Below, one piece after another: positions 6,478-12,315 of a DNA stretch of 31,741 nt; the stretch's first letter is position 1, and the number at the start of each line of letters is the position of its first letter. The stretch is from a virus. The stretch lies in the IMG/VR virus record IMGVR_UViG_3300043446_002530, positions 1 through 31,741 of that record; one strand, given 5' to 3'. The position numbers and the translations under genes are program-made. The notes under the pieces were generated by a model. That model was given only the letters and a program-made list of their open reading frames with translations. It was not told where the DNA came from and made no database searches.

Positions 6478-6511
6478 GACTACTGTGTCGCAATCTGCTA
6501 GTGTGTAGCAG
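6478..6511 (+). promoter_or_regulatory. Candidate operator region upstream of the ribbon-helix-helix gene
   Basis: Two elements lie in the 49-bp gap. GACTACTGTG (6478-6487) recurs inverted at 6859-6868 on the other side of the downstream gene. A perfect 6-bp inverted repeat, CTGCTA-gtgtg-TAGCAG, covers 6495-6511 and contains a possible -10 (TAGTGT). Ribbon-helix-helix proteins typically bind short inverted repeats and often regulate their own gene; assigning these as its sites is inference. Confidence 0.4.
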
Positions 6512-6526
6512 AGTAGACAGCTTGTT

Positions 6527-6802
6527 ATGCCGCTGAATCACGGAAATAAGTTTTACTGCCAGCTGCTTTTGGATCCACACCGGTACAAGCTGGCAGAAAC
6601 GTTGGCGGCAGTAGAAGGAAAAAAGGTGACGGCGCTGCTGCGAGAAATGGTGTATGCGGCGCTTGAAAAGGCTTTGCCTGCTTCGGAGTACAAGGCGGCA
6701 GAAGCTGCGGATGAAGCGGCTTGGCAGGAGTCGGTAAAAAGGCGGGTGCAGGGAAGGATGCGCTCCAGGCAAGAAAAGCCTGTGTCAGAAAAAGACGCAT
6801 GA
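6527..6802 (+). CDS. Ribbon-helix-helix (Arc/MetJ-like) putative regulator, 91 aa
   Basis: The N-terminal 50 residues fit the ribbon-helix-helix pattern: a beta strand (KFYCQLLLDPHRY), helix A (KLAETLAAVEG) and helix B (VTALLREMVYAALEKAL). Such proteins form dimers in which the paired strands contact DNA. The C-terminal 40 residues are charged and helical (EAADEAAWQESVKRRVQGRM) with no toxin-binding or enzymatic motif I recognise. The gene stands alone between two intergenic regions that carry palindromes and an inverted 10-bp repeat, fitting autoregulation. No toxin-like partner follows directly. It could control early-to-late switching; that is inference. Confidence 0.65.
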   Translation: MPLNHGNKFYCQLLLDPHRYKLAETLAAVEGKKVTALLREMVYAALEKALPASEYKAAEAADEAAWQESVKRRVQGRMRSRQEKPVSEKDA

Positions 6803-6858
6803 GACTCTGTTGTACATCGTTATAGTCTGTAGCTGGGCAGCCACGTTTACTAGGCTTG

Positions 6859-6873
6859 CACAGTAGTCACTGT
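6859..6873 (+). promoter_or_regulatory. Repeat/hairpin upstream of the 6880 gene
   Basis: CACAGTAGTC (6859-6868) is the inverted copy of 6478-6487. The partly overlapping ACAGT-agtc-ACTGT (6860-6873) is a 5-bp stem followed by TTTGTT, directly before ATG 6880. The rest of the 77-bp gap (6803-6879) contains a TATAGT hexamer (6821-6826) without a recognisable -35, and a GCTG-gg-CAGC palindrome (6832-6841). Confidence 0.35.
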
Positions 6874-6879
6874 TTTGTT

Positions 6880-7095
6880 ATGACGCGCTACGTGGTGATG
6901 GCGGGAGATCGCTGGGTAACAGCGGTGTACGAGCCGGGCGCTGGTGTGCAGTTCACCTGCTGTAAAGAAGACGCGTCTAGTTGGGTGACCTATGAGCGTG
7001 CTGTCGATGCAGCTCGGGCTGTGATGCAGGTTGTGGACGAGCCTGTGTTTGTCCACAGCGTTCAAGAACCGCTGTATCCGAGGTCGTGGAAGTGA
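6880..7095 (+). CDS. Hypothetical protein, 71 aa
   Basis: The start is ATG 6880 (MTRYVVMAGDRWVTAVYEPG); the frame is open a little further upstream but that part is the intergenic repeat. The product is a small alpha/beta protein: an N-terminal pair of beta strands, a central VQFTCCKEDASSW segment, and a helix (YERAVDAARAVMQVV) before a final strand (DEPVFVHSVQ). It overlaps the next gene by GTGA. I recall similar architecture in other small cyanophage proteins, but the function is unknown. Confidence 0.65.
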   Translation: MTRYVVMAGDRWVTAVYEPGAGVQFTCCKEDASSWVTYERAVDAARAVMQVVDEPVFVHSVQEPLYPRSWK

Positions 7096-7322
7096 GTTCT
7101 ACGCTGCACGAGGTGCTTGTGTGGCTGCCTGGGCGAGGGGCTATGCGAACTGTGGTGCGCGCTGATTCGCTCCAGCAGGCTGTGGAGTTAGCGGAAAGAC
7201 GCTACAAGCAGTGTCTTGTGGAGGTGCCGCAGGAAACTGTCAAACCTAAGCTGGTGCGGTCGCACACAGGCCCAAAGCTGGCGGCGCGTTTACGTAAAAA
7301 ATTGATGGAAACCAATGGCTGA
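7092..7322 (+). CDS. Hypothetical protein, 76 aa
   Basis: I chose GTG 7092 because it forms a GTGA overlap with the previous stop; GTG 7086 in the same frame is possible. The N-terminal half (LHEVLVWLPGRGAMRTVVRA, then DSLQQAVELAERRY) has the same strand-strand-helix layout as the product at 6104-6271, including the GAM and the A-D/A-P-D-x turn. The C-terminal half is very basic (VKPKLVRSHTGPKLAARLRK), suggesting nucleic-acid contact. It overlaps the following gene by 8 bp. Function unknown. Confidence 0.65.
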   Translation: MSSTLHEVLVWLPGRGAMRTVVRADSLQQAVELAERRYKQCLVEVPQETVKPKLVRSHTGPKLAARLRKKLMETNG

Positions 7323-7551
7323 ACAGTGGGCGCAAGATGCATGGGCCAAAGTCCAAGAAGATCAGCTAAGGACTGATTTTCTGGAATTCCTGTATTTTCA
7401 GGATGGCCGGGGGTCAAAGGACCATCCGCTGCATAGCTTGTACACAGGGTTGTACGAGCAGTGGTTGAGCTATGAGCGAAGCACTGGTGACACTGCTGTA
7501 CTTGGCAGTGATGTACTGGCTGATATGCCTACTGGTGCTGTGTCTGTGTAA
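7315..7551 (+). CDS. Hypothetical protein, 78 aa
   Basis: The ATG at 7315 overlaps the previous stop by 8 bp. The protein begins with an amphipathic helix (EQWAQDAWAKVQEDQLRTDF) and continues with FLEFLYFQDGRGSKDHPLHS and LYEQWLSYERSTGD, rich in aromatic and acidic residues. It has no transmembrane segment. Its last third overlaps a 31-codon frame for a hydrophobic peptide. It is the last sizeable gene of the plus-strand region before the convergent lysis cassette. Function unknown. Confidence 0.65.
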   Translation: MAEQWAQDAWAKVQEDQLRTDFLEFLYFQDGRGSKDHPLHSLYTGLYEQWLSYERSTGDTAVLGSDVLADMPTGAVSV

Positions 7552-7567
7552 AAAACTTTTGCCTTAG
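7472..7567 (+). CDS. Possible 31-aa hydrophobic membrane peptide
   Basis: This frame overlaps the end of the previous gene by 80 bp and encodes a short peptide that is almost wholly hydrophobic (ALVTLLYLAVMYWLICLLVL) with a basic end (CKKLLP), ideal for one membrane span. It ends 4 bp into the convergent gene on the other strand. The composition is striking and the position next to the lysin suggests a lysis-related role, but a chance hydrophobic frame is also possible because the ATG has no strong ribosome binding site. Confidence 0.35.
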   Translation: MSEALVTLLYLAVMYWLICLLVLCLCKKLLP

Positions 7568-7791
7568 GCTGAATCACGGTCTAGGCCAAAACGCTCGGTG
7601 AGGTTATCTGCGGCTTCGCGGATTGCCCATCGAGCTTTTGTTTGTTCCAGCTGGTGGAGTGTGTTCAGGATTAGGGCGGCTTCAAGTAGGCCGCGATAAT
7701 CGCCTGAATTGAAGCGATCCACAAGCCATCTGTCTGTGGCTGCTTTGTTAAAGGAAGATTCAGTAGTGTGCTCGATTGGATTCATGATCAC
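7564..7791 (-). CDS. Hypothetical protein downstream of the lysin, 75 aa
   Basis: It starts with GTG at 7791 in a GTGA overlap with the lysin stop (ATG 7785 is a near alternative). The protein is soluble and helical; its core, DYRGLLEAALILNTLHQLEQ followed by KARWAIREAADNLTERFG, looks like two amphipathic helices. I recall small proteins with a similar WAIREA motif in cyanobacterial phages, without known function. Being last in the minus-strand cassette and directly coupled to the lysin, it may act late in infection. Confidence 0.65.
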   Translation of the reverse strand: MIMNPIEHTTESSFNKAATDRWLVDRFNSGDYRGLLEAALILNTLHQLEQTKARWAIREAADNLTERFGLDRDSA

Positions 7792-8915
7792 TTGGTACGG
7801 ATTTTCATGTACCAGCCTGTATCGTCACCGTCTATTAGCCAACGAGGAATCCAGTTTTTTCTGGAATACGCCACTCCAGCGCCTCCTTTATTGCTGACGT
7901 AACCGCCGGTCAACAGGTTGGCCTCCCCGAATGGATCGTTGTGGATGATGTGAGTGGGCGTGTAGCCAATCACAGTGCTCCAGTGGCCTGTACCAGTGGG
8001 CTCGGAGACAAGACCTTTGTGTAACCAGCCGACAGGGACGGGGTGACCTTCGCTGATTTCGTTTTCTAAGTCTTCAACGGTGCCATCCATTTCAAATGTG
8101 GCGGTAAGACCTAAAGCTTTGAGAGCAGCTAATTGAGCTTTGGGATCTGTTGTATCGCCAAAACGAGCACGCAGTTTGTTGTACTCGTAGTCTCCTGAAA
8201 TTTTGCCGTAGTACCTGGCGACCATTGCGCAGCTGGAACTAAAGCACTGGCGATAACCTGTCTTTCCGTCGTCCGGTCCCAGCTGGTATTCGTAGGCGAC
8301 GCGCAGGATTTTTTCTTGAGGGCGTACTGCTGGTTTTGTTCCAGCGTGTTGATCCATTAGCTGAATTAGTTTGCCCGCATAATTGGGGTCAGTTGCGTAA
8401 TTTTCTTTAACAAGCCACTTTGCTGCCTCTTCACGGGTACTCGCGTTATTACAGCCTTTGTAATTTTTGTAGTCTTTGTACCAGCGTTCTACTAAATATG
8501 TGACGCAAGATAAAACGTCGGGAAAATCAATGAAACTATCTGTGATCGTTATCCACTGATTGTTGATAAATTCCTGTGTTTCTGTGGCTGTACCGTCGCC
8601 TTTAAGACCGAAAAAGTTGTTTCGGCCTGATACAAGTTTTCCGTAGCTGGATTCCAGTGCCCATTGGGCGCATACAAGCTCTGGGAATTTTGCGCCAGCG
8701 ACGCGGGCTGCTTCAAGAATTCCTTCCCAAGTATTAGGGAAGTTGCTCTGTTTGCCTGCAACGCTCCAAGTTTTGAACCAGCCTTGGTCGCGGCCCAAGA
8801 TGTGGGGATTGGCTTTGTTAATGGCAAATTCCAGTTCGGTTATGGCTGCCATTTGATGGGGCAAGCCCTTGTAGTACCGGAAAAGGTCATACAGGCGGAT
8901 TGTGTTTGTTGCCAT
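7788..8915 (-). CDS. Two-domain endolysin: GH73 glucosaminidase plus C39-like peptidase, 375 aa
   Basis: This is the best candidate for the host-lysis enzyme. Residues 1-50 hold a helical segment with YYKGLPHQMAAITELEFAI, which may bind the wall or the substrate. Residues about 62-190 match the glucosaminidase (GH73/FlgJ-type) fold, with the conserved ALE88SSYGK motif and NNFFGLKG. Residues about 205-375 resemble C39/C39_2 cysteine peptidases: C224 in YRQCFSSSCAMVARYYG, H311 in GTGHWSTVIGY and D327 in HNDPFG would be the catalytic triad. Together they could cut both glycan and peptide bonds of peptidoglycan. A virion-associated role is an alternative. No signal peptide is visible, so a holin would be required. 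Translation is coupled to the 75-aa gene downstream. Confidence 0.85.
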   Translation of the reverse strand: MATNTIRLYDLFRYYKGLPHQMAAITELEFAINKANPHILGRDQGWFKTWSVAGKQSNFPNTWEGILEAARVAGAKFPELVCAQWALESSYGKLVSGRNNFFGLKGDGTATETQEFINNQWITITDSFIDFPDVLSCVTYLVERWYKDYKNYKGCNNASTREEAAKWLVKENYATDPNYAGKLIQLMDQHAGTKPAVRPQEKILRVAYEYQLGPDDGKTGYRQCFSSSCAMVARYYGKISGDYEYNKLRARFGDTTDPKAQLAALKALGLTATFEMDGTVEDLENEISEGHPVPVGWLHKGLVSEPTGTGHWSTVIGYTPTHIIHNDPFGEANLLTGGYVSNKGGAGVAYSRKNWIPRWLIDGDDTGWYMKIRTK

Positions 8916-8969
8916 GAGACCTGTTACGCGAGCGTTTACGGCGCTTTTGTTGCGGAGACTTTTTCCGGT

Positions 8970-9107
8970 TCAGCGCTTTGGGAAAATAATACGCAGTAGT
9001 TTCAGTGCCAGCTGGACCCAGCTGTTTTCGCGAATAGGTAGCAAAGCAATAATTTCTGAGCCTGCTGCTACAGCAATGGCGATGGCTGCAGTAGTCGTTG
9101 GATCCAT
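8970..9107 (-). CDS. Small membrane protein, 45 aa, holin candidate
   Basis: The product starts MDPTTTAAIAIAVAAGSEII and ends LKLLRIIFPKR. I recognise this pattern from memory in cyanophage genomes, where such 40-50 residue proteins are common. Residues about 5-23 could span the membrane, and the C-terminal half is an amphipathic basic helix. Its position directly upstream of the lysin (54 bp) makes it a holin or antiholin candidate, which is inference. The ATG at 9107 has no strong ribosome binding site. Confidence 0.65.
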   Translation of the reverse strand: MDPTTTAAIAIAVAAGSEIIALLPIRENSWVQLALKLLRIIFPKR

Positions 9108-9206
9108 GCGAACTAGGTGGTCTTACGCCAGCTTAGCTGTACTAGAGAAGACAAGCCAAGCGCGTAATAGTTTCTACCGCTACATTTTGGGTAGCTACTG
9201 GGGAGT

Positions 9207-9527
9207 ATGGACCATCGCATTGAAGATGGCGAATACTTAAATAAAAAACAATCCCGGTTAAGGTTTAGGCAAGACATTATTTGGCGTTGGCGTAATCGGT
9301 GCGCTTATTGCCATTGCGATTTAGGTAAATCGGCCACGCTTGATCATGTGCTGGCAAAAAGTAAAGGCGGGCATACGCACCCTAAAAATATGGTGCCAGC
9401 CTGTTTGTCGTGCAATGTACGAAAAGCTAGTGCTGATTGGCGCGAATGGTTTAGAGCGCAGGAATTTTGGGATGCTCGGCTTGAAAAGGAAATTGAAGAC
9501 TGGATTAACTTACCGGAGGCTGCGTAG
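9207..9527 (+). CDS. HNH endonuclease, 106 aa, inserted on the opposite strand
   Basis: The protein is a compact HNH nuclease: C32-A-Y-C35 and C66-L-S-C69 form the structural zinc site, and L45-D46-H47 with N61 supplies the HNH active site. Family length and layout fit stand-alone HNH proteins of phages, which are either homing endonucleases or packaging-associated nucleases. Here it lies alone on the plus strand within a minus-strand cassette and far from any terminase, so a selfish homing role is more likely. Its last 23 bp overlap the end of the convergent 61-aa gene. The ATG is preceded by GGGGAG very close by, so the start is not certain. Confidence 0.85.
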   Translation: MDHRIEDGEYLNKKQSRLRFRQDIIWRWRNRCAYCHCDLGKSATLDHVLAKSKGGHTHPKNMVPACLSCNVRKASADWREWFRAQEFWDARLEKEIEDWINLPEAA

Positions 9528-9690
9528 GATTCCAGCCCATACCTTCTAGGTACATGCGGGCGATGTATTCGTCTTCGGCATAACGGCAAATACTACCTGT
9601 ACAAGCGCGGTAGTACAAATCGCCACGCTCGTTTTCCAGTTGCTCCAGCTTGAAACCATTGCCGTAGTCTGTGGATTGGATAATGCTCAT
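9505..9690 (-). CDS. Hypothetical protein, 61 aa
   Basis: It starts in an ATGA overlap with the stop of the upstream membrane gene. The product is acidic and mixed (FKLEQLENERGDLYYRACTG, then YAEDEYIARMYLEGMGW), probably a small beta-hairpin plus helix; two cysteines are spaced CTGSIC. There is no membrane span. The 3' end is overlapped by the plus-strand HNH gene, which suggests that the HNH insertion altered or trimmed the C-terminus. Function unknown. Confidence 0.68.
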   Translation of the reverse strand: MSIIQSTDYGNGFKLEQLENERGDLYYRACTGSICRYAEDEYIARMYLEGMGWNPTQPPVS

Positions 9691-9938
9691 TTGCCAGAAC
9701 CGATGCGCATTTCGATTTGACGGACGCGATTTTCAAGGTCGCTTAAGCGTTCTTTAGAGTCGTTTTTTAGTTCTTGAATATCGGCCGCAACTGTGTTTAC
9801 GGATTGATCTAGTTTGGCTACTTGCATGAAAAGACCGCCGAGACCTAGGACTGCGGCGGTTAAAAGCGCTGGAACAGCTTGGTTCCAGGGGTTGTTAGGG
9901 GGTTCAGCTGTGATGTGAGCCTCGTCGTGATGGTCCAT
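9687..9938 (-). CDS. Membrane protein with C-terminal coiled coil, 83 aa, lysis candidate
   Basis: Residues 1-20 are polar, residues about 22-40 (AVPALLTAAVLGLGGLFMQV) form one transmembrane helix, and residues about 41-80 form a charged coiled coil (VAADIQELKNDSKERLSDL, ENRVRQIEMRI). This layout resembles small holin-associated or hemolysin XhlA-like proteins, although in XhlA the order is coiled coil then membrane span. It lies in the lysis cassette. A holin, antiholin or inner-membrane spanin-like role is inferred, not shown. Confidence 0.7.
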   Translation of the reverse strand: MDHHDEAHITAEPPNNPWNQAVPALLTAAVLGLGGLFMQVAKLDQSVNTVAADIQELKNDSKERLSDLENRVRQIEMRIGSGK

Positions 9939-9969
9939 TGCGAGGCATAAACGCAGCCTTTTTTACAGC

Positions 9970-10104
9970 CTAGCGTCCTTGGCCGCGAGTCTTTTTACGA
10001 CCGTGGTTTGGAAGACTGTGCTGGCCTTGACCTTGCCGAGACTTTTTAGGCTTGCCTGGTTTGTGCTCAATACGTCCCAATGCTGTTTTAGATTTAACGG
10101 CCAT
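9970..10104 (-). CDS. Small basic protein conserved in cyanophages, 44 aa
   Basis: The product is very basic, with repeated Lys, Arg, Gly and Gln (MAVKSKTALGRIEHKPGKPK, then HGRKKTRGQGR). I recognise the MAVKSKT.LGRIEHKPGKPK pattern from memory as a recurring small protein in marine cyanophages. Its composition suggests that it is unstructured and could bind nucleic acid or the virion interior, but its role is unknown to me. The ATG shares its A with the stop of the upstream 26-aa gene (TAATG), a translational coupling signal. Confidence 0.75.
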   Translation of the reverse strand: MAVKSKTALGRIEHKPGKPKKSRQGQGQHSLPNHGRKKTRGQGR

Positions 10105-10184
10105 TAGTCGTCAGTGCGGGGGTTGATGGCTACTAAGCAATAGGCAAGCCCAATACCTAGTAGCCATAAAGTAATTAGGACCAA
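10104..10184 (-). CDS. Micro membrane protein, 26 aa
   Basis: Starting from TTG at 10184, inside the end of the upstream gene, the frame encodes a peptide of one membrane span with a short polar tail (LITLWLLGIGLAYCLVAINP, then RTDD). The stop overlaps the next ATG as TAATG. The strongly hydrophobic span with a polar tail and the exact coupling support a real gene. The start is uncertain because no ATG or GTG is available. Function unknown; it may belong to the lysis group. Confidence 0.5.
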   Translation of the reverse strand: MVLITLWLLGIGLAYCLVAINPRTDD

Positions 10185-10483
10185 GGCAGACCAGCAGATT
10201 TGCTGGGTGCGTGCTGTTCGTCCAGCTGAGTTTGCAGCGCAGCTTCGATTTCAGCAACCTTGTCGGGGCCAATTTTGTCTTTGACCCAGCCAGTCACAAT
10301 CTCTGGCGTTAGATCTGCAAAGGGGATCATGCCATCGGCAGGACGTTCCAAGCCGATGCTGCCGTAGGCGCCAGCAGAGTAGGTGTCGTCTTTGGCGTCC
10401 ACGGTGTAGTGGGCTGTGAAGACATAGCCATCGGCGGTTTCCCGCTCAAGGTTGGCGATGTTCCAGGTAAAGGTGGTGGTCAT
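10175..10483 (-). CDS. Conserved cyanophage protein, DUF7936-like, 102 aa
   Basis: The first half is beta-rich (TTTFTWNIANLERETADGYV, then FTAHYTVDA) and the second half helical (EIVTGWVKDKIGPDKVAEIE). I recognise this sequence type from memory as widespread in cyanophages, where it lies near structural genes; the DUF label is my recollection and should be checked. A virion or tail accessory role is plausible. It is the first gene of the lysis/accessory cassette, preceded by a 73-bp gap with an inverted repeat. Its 3' end overlaps the 26-aa membrane gene. Confidence 0.75.
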   Translation of the reverse strand: MTTTFTWNIANLERETADGYVFTAHYTVDAKDDTYSAGAYGSIGLERPADGMIPFADLTPEIVTGWVKDKIGPDKVAEIEAALQTQLDEQHAPSKSAGLPWS

Positions 10484-10506
10484 GAAATCAAAGGGTAAAG
10501 TTTTGT

Positions 10507-10529
10507 GTGACCAGTTGAAGGCCGGTCAC
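10507..10529 (-). repeat. Inverted repeat in the 73-bp gap after the last fibre gene
   Basis: GTGACC (10507-10512) and GGTCAC (10524-10529) flank an 11-nt spacer. No U-tract of useful length follows on either strand, so this is not a clear terminator. It could be an operator or processing hairpin between the tail fibre and lysis units. The same gap contains GGACTAC (10544-10550), part of the repeat found near 6478 and 26404. Confidence 0.4.
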
Positions 10530-10556
10530 CCGCCAAGTGAGTAGGACTACAAGGCG

Positions 10557-11693
10557 TCACCAAGTAGATAACGCTGCCCGCTTCCAAGTGTTGGTAGCGG
10601 TACAAACGTAGATGTAGCTGGCGTCCCAAGCAATCTGGCCAGTGGTACCAGTGGCAGTGGCCGAGGCGGGAGTTTTGCTAGTAGCGATCTGGAAGTTGTC
10701 ACCTGCAATTTTGACGGCCCCATCGTTACTAATCCTCATCCGCTCCGTAGGACTGCTCGCCCCATCAGCAGTAGTACTAAAGACCAACCTGCCCGGCATG
10801 TCGTTGAGGCCAGGGGTGCCGTCTACAGCAGCAGAAACGCGAGCGGCCTCGATGTAGGCAGCGCCGTCATAGCCAGCAAAACGCTGCAGGCTTAGACCGT
10901 CGCCATCTGAGACGATGGTCGGAGCGCTAATTGTTCCGCGAGACTTGGCGTAGACGATTTCAGTGGCACCGTTGTCAGTCGTATTGCGGATAAGACTGAC
11001 AGTTCCTGTTGATGCTGCAAATTGCGTCCCCGAGTTGTAGCCGAGCAGTGCAACCGAGCTACTCGTCCCCACCAGCAGGCGGCCGGAGGAGTCGATGCGT
11101 AGGCGTTCGCTCAACCCTGCGCCTGTTCGGAAGATTAGATGCCCGGGACCATCGTTGTAAATATGAGAATAAGCAGTACCGTCAACTGCAAAGAATATGC
11201 CATGATCTGAATACGTGCCGCCACTGTTAGCTCTTAAATTTATAGAGGCATCGGCAGCAATAACGTTAAATGTTTTGGCAAAAGCTGCAGCGCCTAGGCT
11301 TACTTTCCCGTCGCTTGCAACAAACAACCTTCCCGTCCCATTTGTGCTGATTGCCAGCTGGTCAGCGCCGGGGCTATAGATGCCGGTGTTGGGATCGCCA
11401 ATCCAGCTCAAAGCTGGTGCTGCGGCAGTACCAAGTGCGGAAATTTCAATTTGACCGGTTGCGTCAATACGCAGGCGTTCAGTGCCGGAAGTAGTTGCAG
11501 ATAACTGATTAGCGCCAGGGCTGAATAGACCTGTATCAGTATCACCAGTAAAAGCAAGGCTAGGTACAGCAGCCGTTCCGGATGCGAGCGTGGATACTGA
11601 GCCGGTTGCTCCGGTGGGACCTTGGATGCCCGGAACTGCAATAACAACCTGCGTATTTTCTTCGTCGATAACAGCAAGTTGTACGTCAGCCAT
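10557..11693 (-). CDS. Tail fibre protein with beta repeats, 378 aa
   Basis: The N-terminus (residues 1-35) carries a short collagen-like GPTGATG. Two similar tandem units of about 45 residues follow (PSLAFTGDTDTGLFSPGANQ and PALSWIGDPNTGIYSPGADQ), and motifs of the type ERLRID..G.L.VG recur at least four times, as in beta-helical phage fibres. The C-terminal segment, TTGQIAWDASYIYVCTATNT then WKRAALSTW, resembles the end of many cyanophage fibres and the DG.TW segments in the 815-aa fibre. It is the last gene of the tail cluster, fitting a distal receptor-binding or side-fibre role. Confidence 0.8.
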   Translation of the reverse strand: MADVQLAVIDEENTQVVIAVPGIQGPTGATGSVSTLASGTAAVPSLAFTGDTDTGLFSPGANQLSATTSGTERLRIDATGQIEISALGTAAAPALSWIGDPNTGIYSPGADQLAISTNGTGRLFVASDGKVSLGAAAFAKTFNVIAADASINLRANSGGTYSDHGIFFAVDGTAYSHIYNDGPGHLIFRTGAGLSERLRIDSSGRLLVGTSSSVALLGYNSGTQFAASTGTVSLIRNTTDNGATEIVYAKSRGTISAPTIVSDGDGLSLQRFAGYDGAAYIEAARVSAAVDGTPGLNDMPGRLVFSTTADGASSPTERMRISNDGAVKIAGDNFQIATSKTPASATATGTTGQIAWDASYIYVCTATNTWKRAALSTW

Positions 11694-11696
11694 GGC

Positions 11697-12281
11697 TTAG
11701 TTCCTTGAGTACGTTTGTTGCACTGTGGCAACACCTGTCAACCAATAGTAACGCTGACCGCTGGCACTGGTTAGGCTGATGTCGTAGCCGTACCGGCCAG
11801 TGCCAAGCAAGACTGAAGCGGCAGGCGGTAGCAGTAATTGAAACTGGCCATCAGCTGCAACAGTAATTGAACATGAAAAAGACGTGACGTATGTTTGATC
11901 ATTTAGTGTTTTAATGTCTGCATCTACGGTATAACCGGTTAAATTAAGTGGCGTGGCTACATAAAATGTTCCAGCTGCAGTACCACTAACAGTGATAGAA
12001 GCGCCGCCAGCAGATGTAGATACTTGAAATGCAGAAGTTGTAAGGTTTGCGGCAATAACGTAATAAACAACGTTTAAGGATATGCCGCACGGAACAGTAT
12101 CTCCGCCAGTGAAAATAACCTTGTCGCCAGCCGCAAGGCCGTGACATGCAAGATTAAATGTTGGTGTACCAGCTGTAATTGTAATGCTTTGCAGTGCTCT
12201 TCTGTTTTGCGTGGCACGAAATACCCCGCTCCATGTAGAGTTTTGGAGGATTGTAATGTTGTACTCGGCGGGGTAAATCAT
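11697..12281 (-). CDS. Virion/tail structural protein, 194 aa
   Basis: The N-terminus (IYPAEYNITILQNSTWSGVF) and C-terminus (GRYGYDISLTSASGQRYYWL) frame a beta-rich protein. Residues about 31-110 form a distinct beta module (LAAGDKVIFTGGDTVP, VVYYVIAANLTTSAFQVSTS, then GGASITVSG) that clearly resembles an insertion in the tail tube protein at 26482-27252. It lies between the fibre assembly chaperone and the last fibre, fitting a baseplate or fibre-connecting role. The exact function is unknown. Confidence 0.7.
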   Translation of the reverse strand: MIYPAEYNITILQNSTWSGVFRATQNRRALQSITITAGTPTFNLACHGLAAGDKVIFTGGDTVPCGISLNVVYYVIAANLTTSAFQVSTSAGGASITVSGTAAGTFYVATPLNLTGYTVDADIKTLNDQTYVTSFSCSITVAADGQFQLLLPPAASVLLGTGRYGYDISLTSASGQRYYWLTGVATVQQTYSRN

Positions 12282-12315
12282 GACGGCGCTGCTCGTAAAT
12301 GCAGTCTACGAACGT

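Noticed and set aside
6527-6802. Toxin-antitoxin antitoxin reading of the ribbon-helix-helix gene
   Set aside because: No toxin-like gene is coupled to it; the next gene starts 77 bp later and looks unrelated.
9207-9938. Shared ATGGACCATC at the starts of the plus-strand HNH gene (9207) and the minus-strand 83-aa gene (9938)
   Set aside because: The similarity stops after about ten bases and the proteins are unrelated, so I take it as chance.
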